Below are positions 9,388 to 18,129 of a DNA stretch of 64,000 nt, one piece after another (position 1 is the stretch's first letter; the number at the start of each line of letters is the position of its first letter). Below the pieces are notes generated by a model. It was given only the letters and a program-made list of their open reading frames with translations. It ran no database searches and was not told the origin of the DNA. The stretch comes from JAMXLJ01 sp036558745 (GTDB taxonomy: Bacteria > Actinomycetota > Acidimicrobiia > IMCC26256 > JAMXLJ01), in contig DATBEZ010000031.1 in NCBI GenBank assembly GCA_036558745.1, forward strand, positions 31,446-95,445. Direction: 5' to 3'. Made by a program: the position numbers and the translations under genes.

Positions 9388-10211
9388 GTCGTCGCCTTCG
9401 CGTAGCGCAACCGGTTGAGGGCGCGCCGCACGTCGTCCTCGAGCCGGAGACCACCGCGCGTCTTGGCGTCGAACCAGCGCATCCCGTCGGCGACCTGGAT
9501 CGGCGAGCGGGCCAGCCGGTACCGGTCGGTCCGGCCGTACGGATTCGCGCGGGTGCCCGCGAGCGCGGCCGAGCGGAACCGCGACCGCACCGCGCGCTCG
9601 GCGTCCGGCGACCCGGCCACCGCCTTCGGGTACGCGAAGTGCGACGCGTCGACGCCGAGGCGTTCGCCGATCAGGCCGACCGAACGGTCGAGCTCGTCGG
9701 CGACGACCGGCACCGGCGCGCGGTCGAGCAGGCGGTGGGTATGGGTGTGCGAGCCGACGGTGACGAGCCCCGTGCTCAGCGCGTCCTTCAACGCCGCCCA
9801 CGTCAGCGGGCGCGCGTCGTGCGACATGGGGCGCCGCTCCTCCACGAACGCGGTCGCGAGGTAGAGCGTGGCCGGCACCCGGTGGCGCTCGAGCACGGGG
9901 ACCGCGTGGTCGGCAAAGTCGGCGGTCCCGTCGTCGAAGGTGACGACGACGGGATCGTGCGGCGGTGGCACCGGGAGCGCGAGCAGGGCGAGCGCGGCGT
10001 CGAGGGTCACGACGCCCGGGCCGGCCGCGAGCGCGGCCATCTGGGCGTCGAAGGTGTCGCGGGCGAGGTCGAGCTGGCGACGGCTGCCGCCATCGACCCG
10101 GTGGTAGCAGAGGACCACCACGCCCCGGTCGGGGCGGCGGACGCGATCGGTCGCCTCGGCCGAGACCTTCACCACACGGAGCGCGAAGGCCTTGACGCCC
10201 TGTGTTCTCAC
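9384..10211 (-). CDS. Polysaccharide deacetylase (NodB/CE4 family)
   Basis: Metal-dependent deacetylase of N- or O-acetyl groups on a glycan. It has 275 residues. The NodB motifs are clear: TFDDG in motif 1 and SHTHTHRLLD in motif 2 (a His-x3-His metal pair). The conserved opening VVVLCYHRV precedes them. I chose GTG 10211 because GAGGAG lies 8 bases upstream; an ATG at 10331 in frame would add 40 low-complexity residues without such a site. No signal peptide is obvious, so it may act on lipid-linked precursors in the cytoplasm. Its stop overlaps the next GT4 start. Confidence 0.88.
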   Translation of the reverse strand: MRTQGVKAFALRVVKVSAEATDRVRRPDRGVVVLCYHRVDGGSRRQLDLARDTFDAQMAALAAGPGVVTLDAALALLALPVPPPHDPVVVTFDDGTADFADHAVPVLERHRVPATLYLATAFVEERRPMSHDARPLTWAALKDALSTGLVTVGSHTHTHRLLDRAPVPVVADELDRSVGLIGERLGVDASHFAYPKAVAGSPDAERAVRSRFRSAALAGTRANPYGRTDRYRLARSPIQVADGMRWFDAKTRGGLRLEDDVRRALNRLRYAKATT

Positions 10212-10372
10212 CGGCTGCGCTCCTCGGGGCACGGTCCGGGCAGCGTAGACGCTGCTCCTGCGACGGGGCAGGGCGACGCGCGAGGGAATTCGCCCCTCCG
10301 CCACCGCCGGTTGGGACGCTGATCGGCTCATACGCCCGATGAGCGCCCCAACTCGGGGAGACGAGCGCCCCC

Positions 10373-11377
10373 TCAGAAGAGCTCGATGTCGCCCAGGCTC
10401 ACGTCCCAGTCCGAGCGCGGCGGCATCGGGCGCTCGCACACGTCGCGCCAGGTGAAGATCGGTCCCTGGCCGGGCAGGCGCACGAAGCCGCCGCTCGCGA
10501 CCGCCTCCCGGCCGACCCGGATCACGTAGTCGGCGTCGACCGCGTGGACGAGGCGGCGCACCAACGCCCTCTCCGCGCGCGGGTCGCCACCGGACGAGAG
10601 CACGTCGGCCAGCACCGCCTCACGCGCGGCGCCGCGCCCGCGCACGCGGAACAGCACCAGCCCGTGCTCCGGTCCGCCGGGCGCGGACAGCGCCCGGTAC
10701 GCCACGAGGTCCGTGCCGTAGCGCCACGCGAGGAACTCCGGCGTGCGGGCGGTGCGCAGGCCCGAGGCCGGCGGTTGCGACGCGAGCAGCGCGCGGACCT
10801 CGTCGTGGCGCGCGAGCACGTCGGCCGCCGGCTCGCCGACGGTCGACGGCTCCGACCACCGGCTCGCCGCGACACGCGCGCGCGCGATCCGCACGAGACC
10901 CGCGGGCGACCGCGGCCGCACCGTGACGGGGATGCGCCCGACGACCTGCCAGCCCATCTTGAGGTAGCCCGGCCGGCTCTTGTCGTTCGGCGTGTTGAAC
11001 ACGAAGCCGACACCTTCGGCGCGCAATGCGTCGAGCGCGTGCATCGTGAGCTTTGTGAAGATGCCGCGACCCTGGTAGTCGGGGTGGGTCGCGGTGTCGA
11101 CCGCGCGCACCGCCGAGACGGGCGTGCCGTCGCGCTCGAACCGCCACCGCATGAGGACGCGGAAGCCCGCGAGCCGTTCACCGTCGACCGCGACCCACAT
11201 CGGCGACGGCCCGAACGCGTTGTCCTCGTGCTTCCACGCGAACAGGCGCTCGAAGCGCGGGTCGTCGGCCTCGCGACCGAGCGAGACCGCGAGCAGGGCG
11301 ATGATCGCGTCGCGGTCGCCCGCGACCGCGGGACGGATCAGGAGGTCGGGCGCGCCCGAGCCCGCGCTCGCGGTCAC
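10373..11377 (-). CDS. GNAT-family acyltransferase with long C-terminal region
   Basis: Acyl-CoA-dependent N-acyltransferase of 334 residues. The N-terminal half is a canonical GNAT domain: the acetyl-CoA loop is HPDYQGRGIF, followed by FNTPNDKSRPGYLKMGW, a motif shared by GNATs of polysaccharide clusters. The C-terminal 170 residues look like a second, GNAT-like lobe with no motif I recognise. Start GTG 11377 overlaps the stop of the upstream GT4 gene (GTGA). Together with the aminotransferase it could acylate a 3- or 4-amino-deoxysugar, which is inferred from context only. Confidence 0.82.
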   Translation of the reverse strand: MTASAGSGAPDLLIRPAVAGDRDAIIALLAVSLGREADDPRFERLFAWKHEDNAFGPSPMWVAVDGERLAGFRVLMRWRFERDGTPVSAVRAVDTATHPDYQGRGIFTKLTMHALDALRAEGVGFVFNTPNDKSRPGYLKMGWQVVGRIPVTVRPRSPAGLVRIARARVAASRWSEPSTVGEPAADVLARHDEVRALLASQPPASGLRTARTPEFLAWRYGTDLVAYRALSAPGGPEHGLVLFRVRGRGAAREAVLADVLSSGGDPRAERALVRRLVHAVDADYVIRVGREAVASGGFVRLPGQGPIFTWRDVCERPMPPRSDWDVSLGDIELF

Positions 11378-12513
11378 CGGGCCAGCACCTCGCGGTAGAT
11401 GTCCTCGAGACGCCGGGCCGCCACCCGGATGTCGAACGTCTCGCTCCTCGCCTGCGCCGCGGCGCCCATCGCCGCCCGTCGTCGGGGATCCGCCGCAAGC
11501 GCGGTGAGCGCGTCCGCGAGCGCTTCGGGCTGCTTGGGCGGCACGAGCAGGCCCTCCACACCGTCGGTCACTGCTTCGGGCACGCCGCCGACCGCGGTCG
11601 CCACGACGGGCAACCCGAGCGCGAGCGCCTCCATGACCGCGACCGGCAACCCCTCGTTGTCGGACGCGAGGGTGAACAGGTCGCACGCGGCGAGCACGCG
11701 CACCGCGTCGTCGCGCCGGCCGAGCAGCAGCACCCGGTTGCCGAGACCGAGCTGCGCGTGCAGCGCGCGGGTCTCGCTCTCGAGCTGGCCCTGACCCACG
11801 GCGACGATGCGCACCGCGACGCCGCGGTCGCGCAGGACGCACGCGGCCGCGAGCAGGTTGGGGTAGTCCTTCTGGGCCCGGAAGTTGGCGACGGTCCCGA
11901 CGACGACCTCGTCGGCGCGAAGACCGAGCTCGGCCCGCACGTGGTCGCGGCACGCGCGCTGGCGGCGCACCTCGTCGAGGACCACCCCGTGCACGACCAC
12001 CTCGGTACGGGCCTGCAGACGCGGCGGCAGCGTCGCGTGCACCTGGGTCGAGACCGCGACGTCGGCGTCGTCGAGCGCGTACGTCGCGCCGCACAACCAC
12101 CGGGTCGGACGGGCGAAGCTGTGCCACGTGTTGTGCAGCGTGTACACGAGGCGCGGGCGACGGGCGCGCGGCAAGGTGCGCACGACGAGCCGTGCGATAC
12201 CGGCCGGGTACGGGGAGTGCGCATGGAGGACGTCGACGGGTTCGCGGACCAGCCGGCGGCGCAACCGCGCGGCCCAGCGGAGGTCGCGCTCGTCGTGCAC
12301 CTCCAGGCAGCGACTGGGCACGCCGAGCGCGGCGAGCTCGCCGACCAGCGCGTCCTTCCACGGGAGGAGGTAGTCGACCTCGAACGCGAACCCGTCGCGG
12401 GCATGCGCCGCGGCAGACGCCACCAGGAGGCGCTCCGCGCCGCCCGGTCCGAGCCCCTTCACGAGCCACAGGACGCGCACCGGTCGCGCCGGGTGCGTCG
12501 GGGCCTGCGCCAT
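11374..12513 (-). CDS. Family 4 glycosyltransferase
   Basis: GT-B glycosyltransferase of 379 residues. The N-terminal KGLGPGGAERLL glycine-rich motif is the classic GT4 start; VANFRAQKDYPNLL begins the second Rossmann domain, and DNEGLPVAVMEALALG provides the donor-binding EX7E segment. It is the first gene of the leftward run. It faces away from the GT gene at 12626, and the 112 bases between them must hold both promoters. The start ATG 12513 leaves a short unstructured leader (about 12 residues). Confidence 0.92.
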   Translation of the reverse strand: MAQAPTHPARPVRVLWLVKGLGPGGAERLLVASAAAHARDGFAFEVDYLLPWKDALVGELAALGVPSRCLEVHDERDLRWAARLRRRLVREPVDVLHAHSPYPAGIARLVVRTLPRARRPRLVYTLHNTWHSFARPTRWLCGATYALDDADVAVSTQVHATLPPRLQARTEVVVHGVVLDEVRRQRACRDHVRAELGLRADEVVVGTVANFRAQKDYPNLLAAACVLRDRGVAVRIVAVGQGQLESETRALHAQLGLGNRVLLLGRRDDAVRVLAACDLFTLASDNEGLPVAVMEALALGLPVVATAVGGVPEAVTDGVEGLLVPPKQPEALADALTALAADPRRRAAMGAAAQARSETFDIRVAARRLEDIYREVLAR

Positions 12514-12625
12514 CGGCGAGCAGGGTACCTAACACACCCGCTCACCACGGCGGAAGCGCGCGCACGGGCCCGGGAACCGGGGAGGAGTTCGGTAACCTGC
12601 GGCGCCGGCCGCCCGGCGGGAGACC

Positions 12626-13774
12626 ATGCGCATCCTCTTCATCTCCGGCGTCGCGAGGGGTGGCTCGCCCCAGAGCACGCGCGAGCTCACGAGACGGCTC
12701 GCGGCCCGCGGCCACGCCGTCGGCGCGCTGTTCGGCGTCGACGAGGCGCCCCGGCGGCGGCAGCTGCACAAGCGCACGGTGAACCTCGCGGTGAAACTCG
12801 GCTCGTCGCCGCTCGCGCGCGTCCCGGAGACCCTCGCCGGCTGGATCTGCCGCCGCCCGCGCACCGTGCCCGGCACCGGTGACGTGCAGACGTGGGAGTC
12901 GCCGATCCCGTCGAGCGCGTTCCCAACCGTCGAGGCCCGGTTCCGTCCCGACGTGGTGGTCGCGTCCAGCATCGACCGGATGGACTGGCGGAGCATCCGG
13001 GCCCGGCTGCGCGAACACGGCACGCCGAGCGTCCTCTACGTCCGCGAGCAGAACGCGTTCGGGCACCTCACCGTGTCGCAGGCGCCGCCCGACCGGCTGG
13101 TGACCAACGCGGCCGTGCACACCGAGCACGCGGCGGAGCTCGGGTTCGACGCGGCGACGGTCCCGTCGGTCGTCTCCGTCGACGACTGCCTCGTGACGAG
13201 CACGCGCGAGAAGGTGCTCCTGGTCAACCCGACGGCGCTGTACGGCGTCGACGTCGCCCTCGAGCTCGCCGCGACACGACCCGACGTCGCGTTCGCGCTC
13301 GCGGAGTCCTCGGTCCTGGCCGACGACGAGGTGGACGCGCTCACGGCCCGGCTCGCCGGGTTGCCCAACGTCGAGCTGCGTCGCTTCTCGCCCGACGCCC
13401 GTGCCCTGTACCGCGATGCGCGCGTGCTGCTCGCGCCGTACCGGTCGAACGGCCGTCCCCGCGTGGTGCTCGAAGCGCAGGCGAACGGGATCCCCGTGCT
13501 CGCCAGCGACCTGCCTGCGCTGCGCGAGGCCGTCGGACCCGGCGGCCTCGTCGTCGACGCCGACGCGCCGGCAGCCGAATGGGCCCGCGCGCTGTCCCGG
13601 CTCGTCGACGACCCCGCGCGCTACGAGACCTTCGCCGCCGCGGCACGCGAGCACTCGCGCCGCGCCGAGGTCGACCCCGAGGCGATCACCGACCGGTTCG
13701 AGGCGGTGCTGACGGAGCTGCTCGCCGGGCCCGGCGGCGCGTCGCGCGAGGCCGGAGACGTGCGGTGGAGCTGA
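12626..13774 (+). CDS. GT4-like glycosyltransferase
   Basis: GT-B glycosyltransferase of 382 residues. It opens with MRILFISGVARGGSPQSTRE, a GT4-type N-terminal strand and glycine loop. Near residue 275 it has NGRPRVVLEAQANGIPVLAS, the donor-binding segment of this fold. The middle is divergent, so the subgroup is unclear. Start ATG 12626 is preceded by GGGAG. Its end overlaps the next GT2 start by ten bases, so at least three glycosyltransferases here are co-translated. It heads the rightward transcript. Confidence 0.87.
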   Translation: MRILFISGVARGGSPQSTRELTRRLAARGHAVGALFGVDEAPRRRQLHKRTVNLAVKLGSSPLARVPETLAGWICRRPRTVPGTGDVQTWESPIPSSAFPTVEARFRPDVVVASSIDRMDWRSIRARLREHGTPSVLYVREQNAFGHLTVSQAPPDRLVTNAAVHTEHAAELGFDAATVPSVVSVDDCLVTSTREKVLLVNPTALYGVDVALELAATRPDVAFALAESSVLADDEVDALTARLAGLPNVELRRFSPDARALYRDARVLLAPYRSNGRPRVVLEAQANGIPVLASDLPALREAVGPGGLVVDADAPAAEWARALSRLVDDPARYETFAAAAREHSRRAEVDPEAITDRFEAVLTELLAGPGGASREAGDVRWS

Positions 13775-14622
13775 GCGTCGTGATCCCCGCGCGCGACGTG
13801 GCCGGCACCTTGGCCGAGCAGCTCGACGCGCTGCTCGCGCAGCGCTTCGACGGCGAGTGGGAGATCGTCGTCGTCGACAACCGGTCCACCGACGGGACCG
13901 GCCTCCTCGCGCGCGGGTACGCCGATCGGTGCCCGCGCGTCCGCGTCGTCGACGCGGGCGAGCGCGACGGGTTGTGCTACTCGCGCGCCGTCGGTGTCGA
14001 CGCCGCTCGCGCCGACGCGATCGCGATCTGCGACGGCGACGACGTCGTCGCGCCGGGCTGGGTCGCGGCCATGGCCGACGCGCTGCGCGTGCACCCCGTC
14101 GTCACGGGTGCGCTGGAGATCGACCGCCTGAACCCGCCCTGGTTGGCGGCGAGCCGGGGACGGCCCGACCGGACCCGCGTCGCCACGTGGTACGGGTGCT
14201 TCCCGCTCGTCTCCGGTGGCAACGTCGGGTTCCGGCGCGAGGTGTGGCGCGAGGTCGGCGGCTTCGACGAGCACTTCCTCGGGGCCGAGGACGCGGAGTT
14301 CTCGCTCCGCCTGTTCCGTCGCGGGATCCCGGTCACGTTCCTGCCCGACGCACTGATCCACTACCGCTACCGGGCCTCCGCGCGCGTCCTGTGGCGCCAG
14401 GGCCTGGTCTACGGGAGCGGACGGCCGCGTGTGCGCCGCCGCATGCGGGACCTCGGGATGCGCGTCCCGCCGCCGTTCACCGGATGGCGGTCGTGGACGT
14501 GGCTCGTGGTGCACCTGCCCGACCTCACGAGCGCGGCCGGCCGGGCCCGCTGGGTGTGGGTCGCGGGCAACCGCATCGGCCATGTGGTCGGCAGCGTGCA
14601 GACGCGCACGCTGTTCGTGTAG
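13765..14622 (+). CDS. Family 2 glycosyltransferase (paralogue of the one at 3764)
   Basis: GT-A glycosyltransferase of 285 residues. It has SVVIPARD at the N-terminus, VVDNRSTDGT near 35, CDGDDVV as the metal-binding motif and GAEDAEFSLRL as the acceptor-side motif. The shared LNPPWL motif and matching length mark it as a paralogue of the GT2 at 3764-4660. GTG 13765 overlaps the preceding gene and has GGAG nine bases upstream. The C-terminal part contains a tryptophan-rich stretch also present in the paralogue. The specific linkage is unknown. Confidence 0.9.
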   Translation: MELSVVIPARDVAGTLAEQLDALLAQRFDGEWEIVVVDNRSTDGTGLLARGYADRCPRVRVVDAGERDGLCYSRAVGVDAARADAIAICDGDDVVAPGWVAAMADALRVHPVVTGALEIDRLNPPWLAASRGRPDRTRVATWYGCFPLVSGGNVGFRREVWREVGGFDEHFLGAEDAEFSLRLFRRGIPVTFLPDALIHYRYRASARVLWRQGLVYGSGRPRVRRRMRDLGMRVPPPFTGWRSWTWLVVHLPDLTSAAGRARWVWVAGNRIGHVVGSVQTRTLFV

Positions 14623-14630
14623 CCGGGCCC

Positions 14631-15761
14631 GTGCACATCTACTGGTACTGGCCGTTCCTGCGACGCGAGGAGCTGTCGCTCGCGCGCGGCGTGCTCGACG
14701 CGGGCGACGAGCTGCTCGTGCACACGACGCCGCGCCCGTCGGACCCGATCACGTCCGACATCCCCGGCTGCGCGGTGGTGCCGGCGCTCGAAGCGCCCAG
14801 CGAGGCACGCGAGGGATCACCGCGATGGCTGGCGTCGCGCGGGCGCACCTACGTGCAGCGCGCGCTCGTGCGCGACCGCACCGTGCGCCACGGCCACTTC
14901 GACGTGGTCCACGTGGTGTACCCGAACCGCTTCACCGATCCGTTCACGCTCGGACGCCTCGCCCGGCGGGTGCCGCTCGTGATGAGCGTGCACGACGTGG
15001 TCCCCCATCACGGTCGCCTCCCCGCGCCGGTCGAACGCGACCTGCTCCGCCGGCTTTACCGGCACCCGGCCGCGATCGTCGTTGCACACGACTCGCTCCG
15101 GCGCGAGCTGGTGGCCGGCTACGGGGTCCCGGACGCGAAGGTGTCGGTCGTGCCGCTGCAGATCATCGAGGCCGACGCACCGACGGGCCCGCCCTCGACG
15201 CCCGACGGGCGGCCGGTGGTGCTCTTCTTCGGGGCGTTCCGGCGCAACAAGGGCCTCGACGTCCTGCTCGAGGCGATCGCGATGCTCGGTCCCGATGTCG
15301 AGGCGCGCTTCGTGATCGCGGGCCGCGGCGCGCGCGACGTCGAGGAGCTGGTGGCGCGGGGCGCGGCACAGGACCCACGGGTGACCGCCGAGGTCGGGTA
15401 CGCCACCGCGGTCCGCAAGGCCGAGCTCCACGCCGGCGCGGCGCTCCTGGTGCTTCCGTACACGACCTTCTCGTCGCAGAGCATGGTGCTGGCCGACGCG
15501 TACGCGTACGGCGTCCCGGCGATCGTGTCCGACGTGGGGGCGCTGGGTGAGACCGTCCGGGAGGACCGGACGGGTTGGGTGGTCGAGCCCGGTGACGCCG
15601 AGACGCTCGCGAGCGCGATCCGCGACGCGTTGACCGACGACGTCGGGCGCGCGGCCGCGGCGGGAGCGGCGCGCGCGGTGGCGGCCTCGCGCACACCCGA
15701 GCTCATCGGGCGCGAGCTGCGCGCCGTCTACGACCGGGCGATCGCCGCGTGGCGTCCGTGA
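14631..15761 (+). CDS. Family 4 glycosyltransferase
   Basis: GT-B glycosyltransferase of 376 residues. HDVVPHHGRLP near residue 120 and a VVLFFGAFRRNKGLDVLLEA strand opening the second domain are typical of GT4. FSSQSMVLADAYAYGVPAIV is the donor-side segment; the first Glu of the usual EX7E is not present, giving S/D-type residues instead. Start GTG 14631 lies 8 bases after the GT2 stop. It is the third in a row of co-oriented glycosyltransferases. Confidence 0.88.
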   Translation: MHIYWYWPFLRREELSLARGVLDAGDELLVHTTPRPSDPITSDIPGCAVVPALEAPSEAREGSPRWLASRGRTYVQRALVRDRTVRHGHFDVVHVVYPNRFTDPFTLGRLARRVPLVMSVHDVVPHHGRLPAPVERDLLRRLYRHPAAIVVAHDSLRRELVAGYGVPDAKVSVVPLQIIEADAPTGPPSTPDGRPVVLFFGAFRRNKGLDVLLEAIAMLGPDVEARFVIAGRGARDVEELVARGAAQDPRVTAEVGYATAVRKAELHAGAALLVLPYTTFSSQSMVLADAYAYGVPAIVSDVGALGETVREDRTGWVVEPGDAETLASAIRDALTDDVGRAAAAGAARAVAASRTPELIGRELRAVYDRAIAAWRP

Positions 15762-15799
15762 CCGCCTCGGGACCGATCCGGTCGACTTAGGCTGCCGAC

Positions 15800-16633
15800 A
15801 TGTCGTGGCGCGCGCGTTCCGACGACCCCAACTCACGAGCCGCGCTCGCGGCGCGCCAGGCCGCGCTCGACGCCGCGGCCGCCGCGCCGATCAGCAACCG
15901 CATCCGGCGCATCACCGAGCTGTGCTCCGGTCGGCACGTGCTCGACATCGGCTGCGTCGACCATCACGTCGGCACCCACGAGCAGGCCACCTTTCTCCAC
16001 CGCCGCCTGGCGGAGTCGGCCGGGTCGGTCGTCGGCGTCGACATCGAGCCCGCCGGAGCGGCCGCCATGCGCGAGGCGGGCTTCGACGTCGTCGTCCACG
16101 ACGTGTGCACCGGACCCGGGCCGCTCGCGGCGTACGGCGCGTTCGACGTCGTCGTCGCAGGTGAGGTGGTCGAGCACCTCGCCGCGCCGCAGGCGCTCTT
16201 CGAGTTCGCGGCCGCGGTGCTGGCGCCGGGCGGCGCGCTCGTGCTGACGACTCCCAACCCGTACGCGCCGCACCGCGTCCGCGCCGGCCAGCTCGGCATC
16301 GCATGGGAGAACGCCGACCATGTGTTCTACGCGTTCCCGTCGGGGATCGTGGAGCTCGCCGAGCGGACGGGTCTGCGCCTCGACGAGCACCGGACGGTGC
16401 TCGTCCGCCCGATGCGCAAGGAGCTGTGGCGTGCGCTCAAGACGTGGGCGTCGCTCGCGGCCGACCGCCTTCGCGGGCGTTCGCGCGCCGCCGGCCGCGA
16501 CGAGGAGCTGGAGCACGCGCTGAACCGGTACGCGAACCCGTTCGAGCTCGCGTTCGCGCTGCTCGGCCGTTCGAGCCGGTTCCTCGGTGAGACCTCGCTC
16601 TACGTGCTGCGGAAGCCGGTCGACTCGCCGTAG
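15800..16633 (+). CDS. Class I SAM-dependent methyltransferase
   Basis: Methyltransferase of 277 residues. The SAM-binding motif I is HVLDIGCVDHHVG (near 47-59), the acidic motif II is VVGVDIEP, and motif IV is DVVVAGEVVEHL, an arrangement common in sugar or lipid-carrier methylases. It ends the rightward GT run and would add a methyl cap or an O-methyl decoration; chain-terminating methylation is known in ABC-exported O-antigens, which fits the Wzt with a carbohydrate-binding tail at 18130. Its last 34 bases overlap the opposite-strand fusion gene. Confidence 0.85.
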   Translation: MSWRARSDDPNSRAALAARQAALDAAAAAPISNRIRRITELCSGRHVLDIGCVDHHVGTHEQATFLHRRLAESAGSVVGVDIEPAGAAAMREAGFDVVVHDVCTGPGPLAAYGAFDVVVAGEVVEHLAAPQALFEFAAAVLAPGGALVLTTPNPYAPHRVRAGQLGIAWENADHVFYAFPSGIVELAERTGLRLDEHRTVLVRPMRKELWRALKTWASLAADRLRGRSRAAGRDEELEHALNRYANPFELAFALLGRSSRFLGETSLYVLRKPVDSP

Positions 16634-18081
16634 CGGAGGGCCCGGGCCCGCAGCAGGTGGGCATACACCGTCGCCATCCGCGGGAGCTGGCCCGGTCGCA
16701 GCCGCGACGGCGCGCGCCAGTCGAACACGCGCCGCCACGACAGGCCGCTGAAGTGCCGGTAGGTCCGTCGGAACGAGTCGGGGAGCTGCACCCAGCCGAA
16801 GCCGACCGCGCGCAGACGGGCGAAGAAGGCGCCGCCGACGTCGTAGCCGACGATGCCGCCGAACGCGGCCGGGTCCTCGACCTCCACGTAGGCAAAGCTC
16901 GCGTCGAGCCGGCCGCGCACCCGCTGCGCGTCGACGAGCAGCAGCCACGGCGCGGGACGCGCGCCGAGTGTGCGCTTCGCACCGCTGTGCGGATGGACGA
17001 AGCGGGCACGCGACGGGATGATCTCCGCGCACACCAGCGCGGCGTCGTTGTCGATCGAAGCCCGGACCATCTCGTCGAGCCAGCCGGCCTCGAAGAACTC
17101 GATGTCGGAGTCGCAGAACACCGCGAAGCGCGTCGGGCAGTCGCGCAGCCACTGGTCGAGCCATTCGGCGTGCTGGCGGCCGTTCGGCGCGACCTCGAGC
17201 GTGAGCCAACCTCGCGCCTCGTAGTCGCGCAGGAGCTCGAGCGACCCGTCGGTGGAGCCGCAGTCGCCGACCACGAGGCGGAAGTCACGGCCCGCGTACC
17301 GGCGCATGGTGCGGATGCACAGCTCGGTCGCGTACCGGGTGTTGATGCTCGCGACGTGCACGGTCACGTCCGCCGGGGCGTCCGCACCCGGCCCCGGTGA
17401 CTCGGCTCCCGGCCGGCCCGCCAGGCGGCGTAGCGCCCGCGCCGGTCGCACGAACCCGTCGTCGACGACCTCGGTGAGCGCGGTCTGCAACCGCTCGCGT
17501 CGCGACGCGCGCGTCTCGTGGATCCGCGCCGGGTCGGCCCAGCGTGCCAGCGCGTCGCGCCAGCGCTCGGGCGGGATCGAGGTGTCGAGGAACCCGAGCT
17601 GGTCGTGCAGGTAGCGCCAGTCGGTGGCGAAGCGCGGGAACTCGAGCAGGGTATGGGGCAGGTCGTGATGCGCGATCGTGCGCACGAGCCGGTACAGCTC
17701 GACGCCCAGCGCCTCGCGCTGACGCGTCGGGCGGCTCGGCTCGACCGGCGAGTCGAGCTCGGCGAGCCGCGCGCCGAATGCGGTGGCCCGCAGACGGCTC
17801 GCGGCCGCGACGTCGAGGTCGCGGACCGGGACGACGACGTGCTCCACGTCGATCCCCTTGATGTCGAGCATGGGACCGAGGCGGTGCGCGAGCCCGGTGC
17901 CGCTCACGACGCGCGGCGCGGTGCGCGACTCGGGCGGCGGGGCGCCACCCGAGGCGAGCTGGTCCGCGACGGGACGGTCACGCGCGAAGCCGGTGTCGAG
18001 GCCGAGCTCGGTGAGCACCTGCAGCAGCAGCGTCGTTCCCGCGCACCCCGCGCCGGAGACCACCACCTTCGCGTCACTCAT
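16600..18081 (-). CDS. P-loop (sulfotransferase/kinase-like) + GT2 fusion protein
   Basis: A 493-residue, two-domain protein. Residues 1 to about 225 form a P-loop domain: the phosphate-binding loop SGAGCAGTTLL (9-19) resembles the PAPS/ATP loop of sulfotransferases and small-molecule kinases. Residues from about 239 form a GT2-type domain, with VGDCGSTDGSLELL and CDSDIEF as the DxD motif (near 323-327). The final part (FRRTYRHFSGLSW) also recurs in the paralogue at 29452-30867. The fusion could couple sugar transfer to a phosphoryl or sulfuryl transfer, or the P-loop domain may only regulate; neither is proven. It overlaps the convergent methyltransferase gene by 34 bases and lies 48 bases after the ABC ATPase gene. 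Confidence 0.8.
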   Translation of the reverse strand: MSDAKVVVSGAGCAGTTLLLQVLTELGLDTGFARDRPVADQLASGGAPPPESRTAPRVVSGTGLAHRLGPMLDIKGIDVEHVVVPVRDLDVAAASRLRATAFGARLAELDSPVEPSRPTRQREALGVELYRLVRTIAHHDLPHTLLEFPRFATDWRYLHDQLGFLDTSIPPERWRDALARWADPARIHETRASRRERLQTALTEVVDDGFVRPARALRRLAGRPGAESPGPGADAPADVTVHVASINTRYATELCIRTMRRYAGRDFRLVVGDCGSTDGSLELLRDYEARGWLTLEVAPNGRQHAEWLDQWLRDCPTRFAVFCDSDIEFFEAGWLDEMVRASIDNDAALVCAEIIPSRARFVHPHSGAKRTLGARPAPWLLLVDAQRVRGRLDASFAYVEVEDPAAFGGIVGYDVGGAFFARLRAVGFGWVQLPDSFRRTYRHFSGLSWRRVFDWRAPSRLRPGQLPRMATVYAHLLRARALRYGESTGFRST

Positions 18082-18129
18082 CGCCGGATCATGGCTCCCT
18101 CGGGCCGGGCCCTCCAGGGCTCCGCACGG

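Noticed and set aside
11378..12535. In-frame upstream extension of the GNAT gene.
   Set aside because: The extension is the shadow of the GT4 gene and the GTG start at 11377 overlaps its stop as in neighbouring genes.
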